Source: Mycolicibacterium aichiense (GTDB taxonomy: Bacteria; Actinomycetota; Actinomycetes; Mycobacteriales; Mycobacteriaceae). From it: a DNA stretch of 64,000 bases. How positions within the stretch are numbered: position 1 is the first letter of the stretch; every line of letters begins with the position of its first letter. The position numbers and the translations under genes were made by a program. The notes beneath the pieces are model-generated. The model had not been told where the DNA came from, made no database searches, and saw only the letters and a list, made by a program, of their open reading frames with translations. Location: positions 4,402,001 to 4,466,000 of the forward strand of contig NZ_AP022561.1 in NCBI RefSeq assembly GCF_010726245.1, read 5' to 3'. Positions 51,230 through 60,745 of the stretch are shown here, piece by piece.

Positions 51230-53016
51230 GTGGCCTGAAGTCGCTCAAGGAATCCGAGGATCTCTGGAAGAAGATCCAGGCCCGGATGGCCAAGCGCGAG
51301 CGGGACCGTCTGAAGCCGCCCGAGGCCGAGCTGTACGACGGCGACTACCGCCTCCGAGGCTTGGTGGCCGGCGAGCGGGTGCTCGAGTTCGAGTTCATCG
51401 AGAACGAGACCGGCGTTGCGACACTGCAGCTTTCGCTTGACCACTACCTGGCCAAGTGGGTGATGAACCACCGTGGCCGCGCCAAGCGCAACGTCCACAT
51501 CGTCATCGAGAAGCAGGGCGCTCGCTGGAGCGGGTGCATGGACCACTATCGCGTGGTCAAGGAGAAGAACGGTGACGCTTACCTCGAGATCGTGTTCCTG
51601 CACGACTTCGAGCAAACTAAGCATATCCGCGTCTGGTGTAACCCGTTCCTCAGGCCCGAGGTGCAGTTCCCCAAGATCTGGATCATCTTCGGTCCGGCCA
51701 AATGGTGCATCCTGGTTACGCTTTTCGTCAATCTACTGAGGTTGGAGTCGAGTCTCTGGACACTCCCTGATGACCCTACGGACATCAACGAGTGGATGGG
51801 TCCGAGCTTCAACCCAGCAAACTGGCGCAACATCGTGAAGCCGTTCCCGTTCCTCGCAGACAAGTCGCCCGTCGACATGGTCTTCTCGAGGTTCGGGACG
51901 TTCTACGACACGGTCAAGAAGCAGCTCGAGGATCACCAGCTCACGCTGACGTGTCGCCGGTACCTGAAGGACCGCGACCCTCACCCGTTCGATGATCTGA
52001 AGGGCCTCTGGGGAATCCCGGAGGTCGAGGATCTTCTGCAGCTCATCCCGCTGCGCCACGGCTGTCTCGTATGGGACGTCGAGGACAACGGTGGCTGGGG
52101 CACCGAGACCGCCTTCGGCGGCTCGTGGCTGACCGGGTTCGTCCGGGCGGCGGTCAACCTGACCTCCGACGGGCAGGTCGAGGGCGTGGACGTCTTCTCG
52201 GGCGACTACAAGTACCCCGGCGAGTACTACAACCCACTGTTCCTGGGCACCAGCCCGAAGTCTCCGTGGGTCGTATTCGAGGAGGGTCCGCTCACTGGCA
52301 TCACCGCATCTGAGTTCTCGTACTACGAGGCCACTGACACCAGCTTCCTGGCCGGTGGAGGCTCGGCCCCTGGAATTAACGAGGGCATCAGTGCTCTGAT
52401 CAACATCGGAGGCGATCTCCTCACCTCGTACATCAACTCGGCTCTCGCGAGCCTTGGTGCGTTCGGTGGAGCTATCGACCTGCCGCCTCTGGGCGGCCTG
52501 ATGGATGCGGTGCTGGAGCCGATCTACTCGGATGTCTTCGGCGCGTTCATGGAAGTGCCCACGCTGCGTGCGATGGGGATGTCACTTCCGATCGCTGGAC
52601 TCGAGGACATCAAGACCAGTCTCGGTGACTTCCACTACTTCGAGGGAATGGTCGAAGGCAACATGCGTGCCTTCACGCTCTCGGCGTTTGCAGGCATCGC
52701 GGCTGAGATCCACCGCACCCGGACCAGGACGGCCCACACCCTCCAGGTCTCCGACGCAAGTCCGTACATCTTCGCACCGAATGGCTACGGCCACTGCTGG
52801 ATTGGACATCGCGTCGGCACGTCGGTGCTCGGTTACCCGATCGAGCACCAGTTGTTCGTTGAGCGGATCAAGCGGCTGAAGTACCGGATCGACAAGGACG
52901 GCCCCTCGGGCTGGCAAGTCACGGTCGGCTACCGCGAGGCGCAGAGTCCCGCTCTCCACATCCTCGAAGAACTCAAGCGCTTCAACGGCGCTATGGGGCA
53001 AATCGGGCTCTACTAA
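51226..53016 (+). CDS. Minor tail protein (baseplate hub)
   Basis: 596 residues starting [15 protein letters not shown] at 51226 (ATGA overlap). Gp44/Siphovirus ReqiPepy-like hub domains at both ends ([40 protein letters not shown]) with a long hydrophobic-helical insertion (about 390-480). Confidence 0.82.
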   Translation: MSGLKSLKESEDLWKKIQARMAKRERDRLKPPEAELYDGDYRLRGLVAGERVLEFEFIENETGVATLQLSLDHYLAKWVMNHRGRAKRNVHIVIEKQGARWSGCMDHYRVVKEKNGDAYLEIVFLHDFEQTKHIRVWCNPFLRPEVQFPKIWIIFGPAKWCILVTLFVNLLRLESSLWTLPDDPTDINEWMGPSFNPANWRNIVKPFPFLADKSPVDMVFSRFGTFYDTVKKQLEDHQLTLTCRRYLKDRDPHPFDDLKGLWGIPEVEDLLQLIPLRHGCLVWDVEDNGGWGTETAFGGSWLTGFVRAAVNLTSDGQVEGVDVFSGDYKYPGEYYNPLFLGTSPKSPWVVFEEGPLTGITASEFSYYEATDTSFLAGGGSAPGINEGISALINIGGDLLTSYINSALASLGAFGGAIDLPPLGGLMDAVLEPIYSDVFGAFMEVPTLRAMGMSLPIAGLEDIKTSLGDFHYFEGMVEGNMRAFTLSAFAGIAAEIHRTRTRTAHTLQVSDASPYIFAPNGYGHCWIGHRVGTSVLGYPIEHQLFVERIKRLKYRIDKDGPSGWQVTVGYREAQSPALHILEELKRFNGAMGQIGLY

Positions 53017-53032
53017 CACGAAAGGCACCGCC

Positions 53033-53482
53033 ATGTCGATTCCCACACAAGAAGCTCACGACCCGAATGACCCACGGCAGCATGCCATGTGGGCTCTACG
53101 CAACCTACCGATGGTTGCGGGTACCGGAGCTATCACCCACCCTGGTTACCTGGCCGATTGGTCAGAACACCTGTGGAAGTGTGGGTTTCGGCATGTCGAC
53201 GCTCTGAGGGCGCTGGCTGATGAGAACGGAAACATCCACGTCAGCCAGCTCCCTGAGCAGGAAATCAGATTTCAGCAGCCCTTCCGGGGCCAGCGTCACC
53301 ACATGAATCCCGCTGCCCGATGGGTCGGTCTCGATGAGAAAGACCCTGAGCCCGTTCGCATTCCGAACATTCGGCAGCTCACTGACCAGGAGAACCAAGC
53401 GATGATCAAGCAGTATCAGGACGCCGGGTTGATCCCCGACGGTTCCGTTGGCCCGCCTTTGGGCGGCGAGGTCATCGAATGA
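53033..53482 (+). CDS. DUF2744-like minor tail-region protein
   Basis: 149 residues ([15 protein letters not shown]...). Conserved [19 protein letters not shown] start typical of a small protein in actinophage tail clusters. GAAAGG ribosome site. Exact role unknown. Confidence 0.7.
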   Translation: MSIPTQEAHDPNDPRQHAMWALRNLPMVAGTGAITHPGYLADWSEHLWKCGFRHVDALRALADENGNIHVSQLPEQEIRFQQPFRGQRHHMNPAARWVGLDEKDPEPVRIPNIRQLTDQENQAMIKQYQDAGLIPDGSVGPPLGGEVIE

Positions 53483-53904
53483 CCTACCGCTACACTCCCC
53501 CGTTCGGCATCAGGGTGCTCCAGATCGTCATCCTGTGCGAGGCGATCCTCCGAGGGATCGCGTTCATCCTGACCCCTCAGGTGACCCTAGCCACCACCGA
53601 CATCGTGGCCAGCGCGCCGATCCAGGTGTGGGGCGCAGGCTTCATCACCTTCGCCGTCGTCGGCCTGTTCGGTGAGGCTCTGATGTCCGGAGTCCCGCTG
53701 AGCGCCAACGACTCCAGCGCAAGGGCGTGGCCCAGCTTCGTCGCCCACTCGGGCCTGATGATCCTCTACAGCGCCATGACCCTGGCCTATGTCGCAGCCG
53801 TCTTTGACGGCGAGCATGCCCTGTCCACTGCACCAGGAGCGATGGCGGTGTTCGCATACGTCCACTGGCTCTTCGCCCGTAGGAAGAAGTCCCATGTCAC
53901 CTGA
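53479..53904 (+). CDS. Membrane protein in tail gene cluster
   Basis: 141 residues with about four hydrophobic helices ([71 protein letters not shown]). ATGA-coupled. A multi-pass membrane protein here is unlikely to be virion structural; it may be a second holin or a lysis regulator. Confidence 0.65.
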   Translation: MTYRYTPPFGIRVLQIVILCEAILRGIAFILTPQVTLATTDIVASAPIQVWGAGFITFAVVGLFGEALMSGVPLSANDSSARAWPSFVAHSGLMILYSAMTLAYVAAVFDGEHALSTAPGAMAVFAYVHWLFARRKKSHVT

Positions 53905-54325
53905 GATCTGGCAGTACCTGCCGCAGAACTGGATCGGACTCTTCGCGGTCATCATGTTCGTCCTGTACGTCGGGTCGCAGATCATCGAGAAGTTCGAGGG
54001 TCTGGCCAAGGTGCTCCCCGGCGGCAAGTGGTGGCACGACCGGCAGAAGGACAAGCGCGGCCGGCGCAAGGAACTCGTCAACGATGACAACGAGATCATT
54101 CGCGCTCTGCAGGAGCAGGTTACGTCGATCGTGCTCGAGCTGGCGACCGTCCGGGAGACGCTCCGCTCGTTCACCGCGTGGTCGGTCTACGACGCCCGCT
54201 GGCACCACCAGGCGCTCGTTCAGCACGCCGACAAGGACTGCACCATGTCGGACCACCTCGACTACTTCGCTTTCGAAACGCTCTGGAAGGCAGACCCCAT
54301 CGGGGCCTCTCGTCTTCCCCTCTGA
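53894..54325 (+). CDS. Single-pass membrane protein with coiled coil
   Basis: 143 residues. One N-terminal transmembrane helix (GLFAVIMFVLYVGSQII, about 14-31), then a basic stretch and a coiled coil (EIIRALQEQVTSIVLELATV). Overlaps the upstream membrane gene by 11 bases. Architecture resembles holins or Rz-like proteins; function unproven. Confidence 0.6.
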   Translation: MSPEIWQYLPQNWIGLFAVIMFVLYVGSQIIEKFEGLAKVLPGGKWWHDRQKDKRGRRKELVNDDNEIIRALQEQVTSIVLELATVRETLRSFTAWSVYDARWHHQALVQHADKDCTMSDHLDYFAFETLWKADPIGASRLPL

Positions 54326-54334
54326 GAGGCTTAG

Positions 54335-56356
54335 ATGACTGACTACCCAGGCGCGGCAGTAGAAGCTGCCGACGCCGACGGCGCATTCCAAATCGGCGGT
54401 GGCTCCTACAACTTCGGCCAGAAGTACAACGAGCAGATCATACGCTCGATGTTCTCGATCCCTGCACCGACCCCCGGCACCGCACTGAACCTCCTTCGGC
54501 AGCAACTAGAACGGCTGCCGTTGGACGTTCTGCGGCAGTTCCAATCACTCCTCCCGGCTCCCCCGGACGCGTGGAACTCAGTCCAAGGCGCGGTCAACGC
54601 GATCACCAACGCGCTCACCGACGTGGCGAAGTTCCTCGGCATCGACCAGTGGGACGACTGGCTCCTCAACGTATTCAACCACCTGTCAACGGAACTCAGG
54701 CAGATGATCGACATCCTCGGTGGTGCGATCGTCACGCCTATCAACGCCGCCGTCGCGGCGGTGCAGGACTGGTGGGTCAGCGTCAACGTCTACGGACAGA
54801 ACCTGACCGTGCTGATCCAGAAGCTGCTGGCCAACCCGGCAGAGGTCATCGGCTCGATCCCGCAGACTCTGGTCAACGGTCTCAGCGGAGCCCTGGGCAA
54901 CCTGCAGTCGATGATCAACCAGTTCGGCGACATCGTCAACGGACTCGTAGTCACGCCAATCACCCAGGCAGTGGCCAACTTCCAGAACTGGTTCCTCAAC
55001 CTGATCGGCTTTCAGCGCGAGACCTCGAGCACGCAGATCAACCTGCAGAACTTCGCCATCTCGGCGGTCACCTCGACAGCGCGGAACCCCACCTGGGTCT
55101 GCCGCTACCCGATCGGTGACGTGGTCTACCCGGAGTACATGAACGCCCAGTACGAGGTGTACGGCTTCACCGACGGCCAGTCGGCCGGCACGGCGCACAC
55201 CCACACGCTGAGCTTGAACAACCGTGCGTACTCCGACGCCGCAGGTTGGTCGGTGCTCCAGAACCAGTCTCGTGGCTCGTACATCACGATCTCGAACTCG
55301 ACGGTCATCGACACGATGGGCATGATGCTCTGGAAAGAGGGCACTACCGCCCTCAACAACGTCTTCATGGAGCTGTTCCGGGAGAACGTAGATGGCAGCA
55401 TTACTCGCCTTGTCTCCGTTGACGTTTCGTCGCTGATCACCACGAGCACGACCTATGTCGAGACGAGCATCCCCGGCCAGATCGTCCAGGCCGGTGAGCG
55501 CTACCTGATCCGTCTCCGGAACGCGTCTACCACGAACCCGATCGTCAGGTCGGTGTCCATGACGCTGACCGACGCGATGGTTCAGGGCCAGTTCTACACC
55601 AGCACGGCGGCAACTAGCGGCAAGTCCAGCTACACCGCTGCTGAGTGCTCCACTGCCCGTGGCGCTTCCATGATCTCCCCCTGGGGGCTTCTGGCTGCGA
55701 AGAACCTGCCGCTGACCGACCAGTCGTTCTCCGACGACTTCAACCGCTCCGCGATGGGCGGTCTGTGGTCGCTGATCACCGTCATCGCTGCGGGATCCGC
55801 TGGCCCGCAGAAGAACCTCGCGATCGTCAACGGGAAGTGCGTCAGCACCGGCTCGATCACCGACGGTGGGGCTCTCTTCAAGGGAACGCAGAGCGCGGTG
55901 TACGTCCGACCGACGAACGGCGATGCTCAGCGAGTCGACGGAAACGTCTACCCCGCAACCTCATCCCAGTTCCACTCCGGGCTGGCGATGCACTGCTCCC
56001 GAGACGGCTCCCAGGCCGTCGTCCTGGCCGTAGCCAACAACCGCGTGGCTATCTGGACGGGATCCCTGACTGCGGTCTCCATGACCGAGCGGAAGGCCGT
56101 AGCAGGCGGCGGTGCAGGTCTCTACTCGATGTACTACGACGCGCCTCGGAACACCTACGTGGTGCTCAAGAACGGCGAGCCGATCGGTCTCGAGTGGACT
56201 GACACTGACAACGTCGTTCAGCACGGTCGCGACTTCCGCTACGGCGGCGTGCGACACGGCAGGGAACTGGGCCTCGGCTCCGGACCCATCGACAACTGGA
56301 CGCTCCGTGACTGGCAGCCTCCGATGTCCGACGAAGCTGCTGCGGCAGTAGCGTAA
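54335..56356 (+). CDS. Large minor tail protein (tail tip/fibre)
   Basis: 673 residues. N-terminal about 220 residues are helical (phage-type repeated VxTPIxxAVAxxQxWW patterns: VTPINAAVAAVQDWW, VTPITQAVANFQNWF). The C-terminal 440 residues are beta-rich and end in LGLGSGPIDNWTLRDWQPP, typical of the last tail gene in cluster A phages. Probably receptor-proximal. Followed by the late terminator. Confidence 0.8.
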   Translation: MTDYPGAAVEAADADGAFQIGGGSYNFGQKYNEQIIRSMFSIPAPTPGTALNLLRQQLERLPLDVLRQFQSLLPAPPDAWNSVQGAVNAITNALTDVAKFLGIDQWDDWLLNVFNHLSTELRQMIDILGGAIVTPINAAVAAVQDWWVSVNVYGQNLTVLIQKLLANPAEVIGSIPQTLVNGLSGALGNLQSMINQFGDIVNGLVVTPITQAVANFQNWFLNLIGFQRETSSTQINLQNFAISAVTSTARNPTWVCRYPIGDVVYPEYMNAQYEVYGFTDGQSAGTAHTHTLSLNNRAYSDAAGWSVLQNQSRGSYITISNSTVIDTMGMMLWKEGTTALNNVFMELFRENVDGSITRLVSVDVSSLITTSTTYVETSIPGQIVQAGERYLIRLRNASTTNPIVRSVSMTLTDAMVQGQFYTSTAATSGKSSYTAAECSTARGASMISPWGLLAAKNLPLTDQSFSDDFNRSAMGGLWSLITVIAAGSAGPQKNLAIVNGKCVSTGSITDGGALFKGTQSAVYVRPTNGDAQRVDGNVYPATSSQFHSGLAMHCSRDGSQAVVLAVANNRVAIWTGSLTAVSMTERKAVAGGGAGLYSMYYDAPRNTYVVLKNGEPIGLEWTDTDNVVQHGRDFRYGGVRHGRELGLGSGPIDNWTLRDWQPPMSDEAAAAVA

Positions 56357-56361
56357 GAAAG

Positions 56362-56387
56362 TCCCCCTCTTCGGAGGGGGCTTTTTT
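56362..56387 (+). terminator. Rho-independent terminator of the late operon
   Basis: CCCCCTC-TTCG-GAGGGGG perfect 7-bp stem with tetraloop, then C and six T residues. Ends rightward late transcription before the leftward integrase module. Confidence 0.95.
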
Positions 56388-56391
56388 GCGT

Positions 56392-56706
56392 TTAGCGGTA
56401 CCGGTCCGACATCTTCCACCAGCAGTACGTCCACGCGAAGCAGAAGAGGAACAGGATGCCCGAGATCGTCGCCTGGGACTCGTAGTACGCCCAGCCGAAG
56501 AACGCCGTCGGTAGCGCCGACAGACCGGCGAGAAACAGGAACAAGGGGTTCCGGTCCTTCGGCTTCTCAGCGACCGCCTGAGAGGGCGCTGGCCCCTGCT
56601 GTGCCCCGCTGAAGTTTGGTGTCCACTGCTCGCCGTCGAACCACCTGAGCCCCGGTATGCCGTTCGGATCCGGATACCAACCCGGTTGCACCGGTCGGTC
56701 GTACAT
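56392..56706 (-). CDS. DUF2510 membrane protein
   Basis: 104 residues from the ATG at 56706 (GGGGGAG ribosome site). N-terminal DUF2510 motif QPGWYPDPNGIPGLRWFDGE, a polar linker, then two transmembrane helices (LFLFLAGLSALPTAFFGWAY; ISGILFLFCFAWTYCWW) and a short basic tail. Transcribed with or after the integrase. Such host-like modules beside integrase are candidates for lysogen-expressed membrane functions such as superinfection exclusion. Confidence 0.75.
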   Translation of the reverse strand: MYDRPVQPGWYPDPNGIPGLRWFDGEQWTPNFSGAQQGPAPSQAVAEKPKDRNPLFLFLAGLSALPTAFFGWAYYESQATISGILFLFCFAWTYCWWKMSDRYR

Positions 56707-56734
56707 AGATCTCCCCCTGTGAGAGTGCTGTGAG

Positions 56735-58276
56735 CTACCCATCGTAGCTTCGATCGAAGTAGCTGCGCTCGCCCTTCCGACAGAGCAGGTACCTCAGGCC
56801 CGCGTCGAGATAGAGCTGCCTCCGCTCGCTCTCGTCGGCGGCTTTCCATGCGTCAGCTTTCGTCTGGCCGGTCTCCTCGATCGCCCACCCCGCTGCGCGG
56901 CTTGGAGTGGCCGCGAGCTGGTCGCGCTTGGCTACCTGGGCCTTCATCCTCTCCAGCCACATCCGCTCGTCCTCAGGAGTCGTCAGGAGGCCGGCGTCGG
57001 ACTCCATCCTCAGCCGCTCGATGGTCGCGTTGACTTGCTCCAGCTCGGCACTGCGATCCTCCCCCGGCACGAACACCTTGCGGGTCATCGGCTCATCGCC
57101 ACGGAAGTAGGTGAACTCGTGGGCAAGCTGAAAGTCCACGTCCTCGGCCTTGGCCGTCACGCCGTTGCAGTTGAGCGGAGTCCGACCACAGCGGTAGTAG
57201 CGATAGTCCTCGCCCCCGCTCCGATTCTTCGTGTGCTGCTGGGCCAGGGACGCCCCGCAGATGCCCTCGGTGACACCGCACGCTGGACAGCCGGTGCATC
57301 CGCAGAAGGCCACCCCGAGGACTGGGTTCGCGCTCCTGCTCGGGTTGCGCCGCCCGATCTTCCGGAGCTGGGCAGCCTTCTGGATCTGCGCCCAGGTGGC
57401 GTCATCGAACGTCGGCGGAGCCATCCGGATCGGATCCCCCTCGGAGTCGAGCACAGTCCTCGCGTGCTTGCCTCGCCCAGTCATCTTGAAGCCCTGTGTA
57501 CGTGGAGAGGTCAGCCCGTCGATGACGACGTTGACGTTCCACGGACGAGCCTTCGGTGGTTTGCCAGCAGCCGCCCGAGCGCGGTCCATGTTGGTGAGCA
57601 CACCCTGCTCGTTGAGCCACGCCGCGATGCGGATGAAGCTCCAGCCGTCCAGCAGACGGCGAGCCATCTCGTGCAGCAGCTCCTTGCCGACCTCGTCGGT
57701 AGCTAGACCCCTACCCTTACCGCTCGGATGATCGACCACCTTGAACCCGAGAGGCGGTACTCCGGAGGCCCAGCGGTCCATGCCGCGCAGTGCCCGGTGG
57801 CTGTCCTGAGCCCTCGTCTTGAAGCGGTTCAGCTCGAGCTGCGCGAAGAACGATCCGAGGTAGACGAACAGCTCGGCCATCATCTCGTCAATACCCTTCA
57901 CGGCTCCTGGCCGCTTGGGTCTGTAGTCCAGCGTCAGCCCGTCGTCGGCGAACGCCACGACCTTGTGCTGCTCCTCAGCCCACCTTGCGAAGTCGACGCA
58001 GTGCCGGGTAGACCGGAAAGCGCGGTCCATCTTCGACCAGACGATCACGTCCCACTGCGCTGCGCCCTCAGGCGTCAGCCACGGCCCGAGGTCTGGCCGG
58101 TCTTCCGGACGCTTCTCGGCAGAGACACCGAGATCCTCGAAGGTCCCAACGATGTTGTAGCCCTTGGAGATTGCCCAGTTAGTCGCAGTCTCGATCTGAG
58201 CGAGATGCGAGACCTTCTGAGGCCCTTGGACTACCGAGACTCGTGCCCCGACCAGGGCTCTTGGCGCTGAACTCAT
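56735..58276 (-). CDS. int: Serine integrase (large serine recombinase)
   Basis: 513 residues. Resolvase domain with nucleophile Ser14 (ARVSVVQGPQK), arginine-rich WSKMDRAFRSTRHCVDF and LELNRFKTRAQDSHRALR; recombinase domain (GVPPLGFKVVD, IRIAAWLNEQGV); zinc ribbon (FCGCTGCPACG ... YYRCGRTPLNCNG) and a C-terminal coiled-coil region (AELEQVNATIERLRME). It recombines attP with attB in the HhH-GPD gene; excision needs a directionality factor. The start codon is only 20 bases from the attR core. Confidence 0.95.
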   Translation of the reverse strand: MSSAPRALVGARVSVVQGPQKVSHLAQIETATNWAISKGYNIVGTFEDLGVSAEKRPEDRPDLGPWLTPEGAAQWDVIVWSKMDRAFRSTRHCVDFARWAEEQHKVVAFADDGLTLDYRPKRPGAVKGIDEMMAELFVYLGSFFAQLELNRFKTRAQDSHRALRGMDRWASGVPPLGFKVVDHPSGKGRGLATDEVGKELLHEMARRLLDGWSFIRIAAWLNEQGVLTNMDRARAAAGKPPKARPWNVNVVIDGLTSPRTQGFKMTGRGKHARTVLDSEGDPIRMAPPTFDDATWAQIQKAAQLRKIGRRNPSRSANPVLGVAFCGCTGCPACGVTEGICGASLAQQHTKNRSGGEDYRYYRCGRTPLNCNGVTAKAEDVDFQLAHEFTYFRGDEPMTRKVFVPGEDRSAELEQVNATIERLRMESDAGLLTTPEDERMWLERMKAQVAKRDQLAATPSRAAGWAIEETGQTKADAWKAADESERRQLYLDAGLRYLLCRKGERSYFDRSYDG

Positions 58277-58295
58277 TTTGTAAGTGTATCGGAAC

Positions 58296-58301
58296 CTGCT
58301 G
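58296..58301. other. attR core (CTGCTG)
   Basis: Right junction: phage sequence (TAAGTGTATCGGAAC) to the left, bacterial sequence (ATCCAGCAGCATGCC) to the right. Pairs with attL at 6750-6755. Confidence 0.85.
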
Positions 58302-58391
58302 ATCCAGCAGCATGCCGGTCAGCAGGGCGAACGGATCCTCACTCAACAGGTCGTCGGACGCGGGATCTCCGGTGAGCTGCAATCTCGCCAT
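58296..58391 (-). pseudogene. HhH-GPD base-excision repair protein, N-terminal fragment
   Basis: First 32 codons of the split repair gene (MARLQLTGDPASDDLL, then SEDPFALLTGMLLDQQ). Beyond attR the frame runs into phage DNA and stops at 58179, adding 38 unrelated residues out of frame with the integrase. The promoter and start of the host gene stay on this side of the prophage. Confidence 0.88.
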
Positions 58392-58462
58392 GGCCGACAG
58401 TCTAGGACGACGATCGGATCGGTTCGGGTATCTGCGCCGCTGCGGTGTGCAATCGTGAACGC

Positions 58463-58759
58463 ATGAGACGGGTGATTGCTCCTGCGGTCGCGGCGGTCGC
58501 GACCGCTCTCGCCTTGGCCGGCACCGCGCACGCGATACCGGATCAGGGCACCCCCGAATTCGACCTGTACATGCAGGGCCTGGCCCGCAACGGCTACAAC
58601 CTGAATCCCGACACCGCGTGGCGCGTCGCGCATCAGGCGTGCATCGGCGGCATACCGGGATACATCGGTCTTGAGCTGGCGGCGCAAGGCGTGATCGGCC
58701 CCGGAGCGCAGGAGCGGGTGTTCGACGTAGCCCGGAAGTACGCCTGCCCCGTCCAGTAG
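58463..58759 (+). CDS. DUF732 secreted protein
   Basis: 98 residues. Signal peptide (residues 1-24, cleavage after AHA). Mature part has the DUF732 pattern with YMQGLARNGYNLNPDTAW and two cysteines (HQACIGG, KYACPV) that likely form a disulfide. Common mycobacterial exported family of unknown function. Divergent from the interrupted repair gene. Confidence 0.8.
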   Translation: MRRVIAPAVAAVATALALAGTAHAIPDQGTPEFDLYMQGLARNGYNLNPDTAWRVAHQACIGGIPGYIGLELAAQGVIGPGAQERVFDVARKYACPVQ

Positions 58760-58772
58760 GCGAGGCGCCGAG

Positions 58773-59954
58773 ATGTCGGGTGCGGTAGCGCTCGCGCTGG
58801 CGGTCGCGCTCGCCGCGGTCGCATTGATCGTCGGCGCGATCGCCGTGCTGACCCGCAGCGTGGTCACCACACCGGCCGAACGGACGGTGCACGCCGCGCT
58901 GCACACCGCCTCGCTGGCGGCACGCTCACTGCGCAAGGGTTTGGACGCCGACTCCGCGACCGGCGCCGCCCCGCACCTGCGCGGCCTCACCGGCTCGGAC
59001 GGCGTCGCGCTCTACGACGGCGACACCGGTCTGCTGGCACTCGATCCGCTCGGTGACGCGCTGTGGACGCCGGCCATCCTCGAGGTCTGTCACCACACCG
59101 CCCGGGACGCGATCTCCGGCCAGCGCCGAGTGCTCGCCCGCGACCAGACCCCCGCCGTGGTGGCCCAGCCGCTGCTCGACGACGACGGCACGGTGATCGG
59201 TGTGCTCGTCGTGGTCAACACCGCCGAACCCTCGCCCGGCATGCTGGGTGCGGTCGCCGAGGTGGCGCGCTACGCCGCCAGCCAGCTCGAGCTGGCCGAA
59301 CTCGACGCGTCGCGGGCCCGGCTCGACCGGGCCGAAGTGCTCGCGCTGCGCGCCCAGATCAGCCCGCACTTCATCTACAACGCGCTCAACACGATTGCCT
59401 CGTTCGTCCGCACCGATCCCGACCGGGCCCGCGACCTCATCCTGGAGTTCGCCGACTTCACCCGCTACTCGTTCCGCTCCGCGGGCCCCTACACGGTGCT
59501 GGCCGATGAGCTGCGCAACATCGATCGCTACCTGACTCTCGAACGTGCCCGGTTCGGGCCCAACCTGTCGGTGACCCTGCAGATCGCACCCGAGGTATTG
59601 ACCGTCGTTGTGCCGTTCCTGGCATTGCAGCCGCTGGTCGAGAACGCGGTGCGCCATGGCCTGGCCGGGCGGCAGGGCGGATCGATCGAAATCATCGCTC
59701 ACAACGAGGGTTCCGACTGCGTCATCAGCGTGGAGGACGACGGCGTCGGCATGGATCCGGACGCCCTGCGCTCCGGGCACGGCGACGTCCTCGGCGACGG
59801 CGAGCAGACCGCCCACGTCGGGCTGAGCAATGTCGACCATCGCCTGCGCGCGGCGTTCGGCAACGACTACGGTCTGGTGGTCGAGACCGCCCCGGGAGCG
59901 GGCACGAAGGTGATCATGCGAGTGCCGAAGTTTCGCGCGGGCGTCCACGTCTAG
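58773..59954 (+). CDS. LytS-type sensor histidine kinase
   Basis: 393 residues. One N-terminal transmembrane helix (4-28), a GAF-like sensor region (about 70-165), the His_kinase core RAQISPHFIYNALNTIASF with phospho-acceptor His, and a HATPase domain (QPLVENAVRHGLAG, VEDDGVGMD, VGLSNVDHRL). Pairs with the LytTR regulator 8 bases downstream. LytS/BtsS-type systems often sense pyruvate or other carboxylates, and uptake genes follow here. GTG/ATG choice at 58773 fits a GAGGCGCCGAG leader. Confidence 0.9.
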   Translation: MSGAVALALAVALAAVALIVGAIAVLTRSVVTTPAERTVHAALHTASLAARSLRKGLDADSATGAAPHLRGLTGSDGVALYDGDTGLLALDPLGDALWTPAILEVCHHTARDAISGQRRVLARDQTPAVVAQPLLDDDGTVIGVLVVVNTAEPSPGMLGAVAEVARYAASQLELAELDASRARLDRAEVLALRAQISPHFIYNALNTIASFVRTDPDRARDLILEFADFTRYSFRSAGPYTVLADELRNIDRYLTLERARFGPNLSVTLQIAPEVLTVVVPFLALQPLVENAVRHGLAGRQGGSIEIIAHNEGSDCVISVEDDGVGMDPDALRSGHGDVLGDGEQTAHVGLSNVDHRLRAAFGNDYGLVVETAPGAGTKVIMRVPKFRAGVHV

Positions 59955-59962
59955 GAGGTGAA

Positions 59963-60745
59963 GTGGCAGTGCAGCTCTGGGTGTTGGCGGTCGACGACGA
60001 AGCCCCGGCGCTCGACGAGCTCACCTACCTGCTCGGCGAGCATCCCGATGTCGCCGAGGTGACCGGCGCCGGCGACTCCACGTCCGCGTTGCGCATCATC
60101 AACGAACGCACCGTGGATGCGATCTTCCTGGACATCAACATGCCGGGGCTCTCGGGCCTCGAATTGGCCAGTGTGCTCGGCAATTTCGCGCACCCGCCCG
60201 CCGTCGTGTTCGTCACCGCGCATGACGACAAGGCGCTGGCCGCTTTCGAGGTCGGCGCGCTGGACTATCTGCTCAAGCCGATCCGCAAGGAGCGCCTCGA
60301 CGAGGCGGTCCGGCGAGTGGTGTCCGCGCGCGCCGCGGAGCCGGCCCCTCCTGCCGACGAGCCGCAGGCCGACACCATCCCGGTCGAGCTCGGCGGGGTG
60401 ACCCAGCTGGTGCGTTGCGACACCATCGGCTGGGTCGAGGCCGAAGGCGACTACGCCCGCCTGCACGCCGCCTCCGGCTCGCATCTGGTGCGAATTCCGT
60501 TGAGCACCTTGGAGGATCGCTGGCGCAGCCGCGGGTTCCAGCGGGTGCACAGGTCCTATCTCGTCGCACTGAACATGGTGACCGGGCTGCGCACCTCCGG
60601 CGCCTCGACGATGGTGCGACTGCGCGCCAACGGGGCCTCGGCACCGGTCGAGCTTCCGGTCAGCCGCCGCCAGGCCCGCGAACTGCGCGACCGGCTGATC
60701 CGTGATCCGATGCGGACCTTCCGGCCGGGGACCGCCGATGACTAG
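59963..60745 (+). CDS. LytTR-family response regulator
   Basis: 260 residues. Receiver domain with DDE triad (VDDEAPALDE), phospho-acceptor Asp in AIFLDINMPGLSG, Thr/Lys (VTAHD, LLKPI). C-terminal LytTR DNA-binding domain (about 145-245: VEAEGDYARLHAASGSHLVR, FQRVHRSYLVALN). Partner of the upstream kinase; probably regulates the downstream symporter genes. Confidence 0.92.
   Translation: MAVQLWVLAVDDEAPALDELTYLLGEHPDVAEVTGAGDSTSALRIINERTVDAIFLDINMPGLSGLELASVLGNFAHPPAVVFVTAHDDKALAAFEVGALDYLLKPIRKERLDEAVRRVVSARAAEPAPPADEPQADTIPVELGGVTQLVRCDTIGWVEAEGDYARLHAASGSHLVRIPLSTLEDRWRSRGFQRVHRSYLVALNMVTGLRTSGASTMVRLRANGASAPVELPVSRRQARELRDRLIRDPMRTFRPGTADD

Larger units (their letters stand above)
6750..58301. 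mobile_element. Complete cluster A mycobacteriophage prophage
   Basis: About 51.5 kb bounded by the CTGCTG cores of attL and attR. It contains every module of an L5/Bxb1-type temperate phage: leftward right arm with replication genes and repressor, cos region, rightward virion genes, and integrase beside attR. No obvious frame-disrupting lesion was seen in core genes. Gene order is the expected circular permutation of the virion map, opened at attP. The cos sequence, 13-bp stoperators and repressor identify cluster A; the serine integrase excludes the tyrosine-integrase L5/D29 type for the integration module. Confidence 0.95.

Noticed and set aside
6750..58301. CRISPR array or insertion sequences inside the prophage
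   Set aside because: No regularly spaced long repeats and no transposase were seen; the repeated 13-mers are stoperators with irregular spacing.
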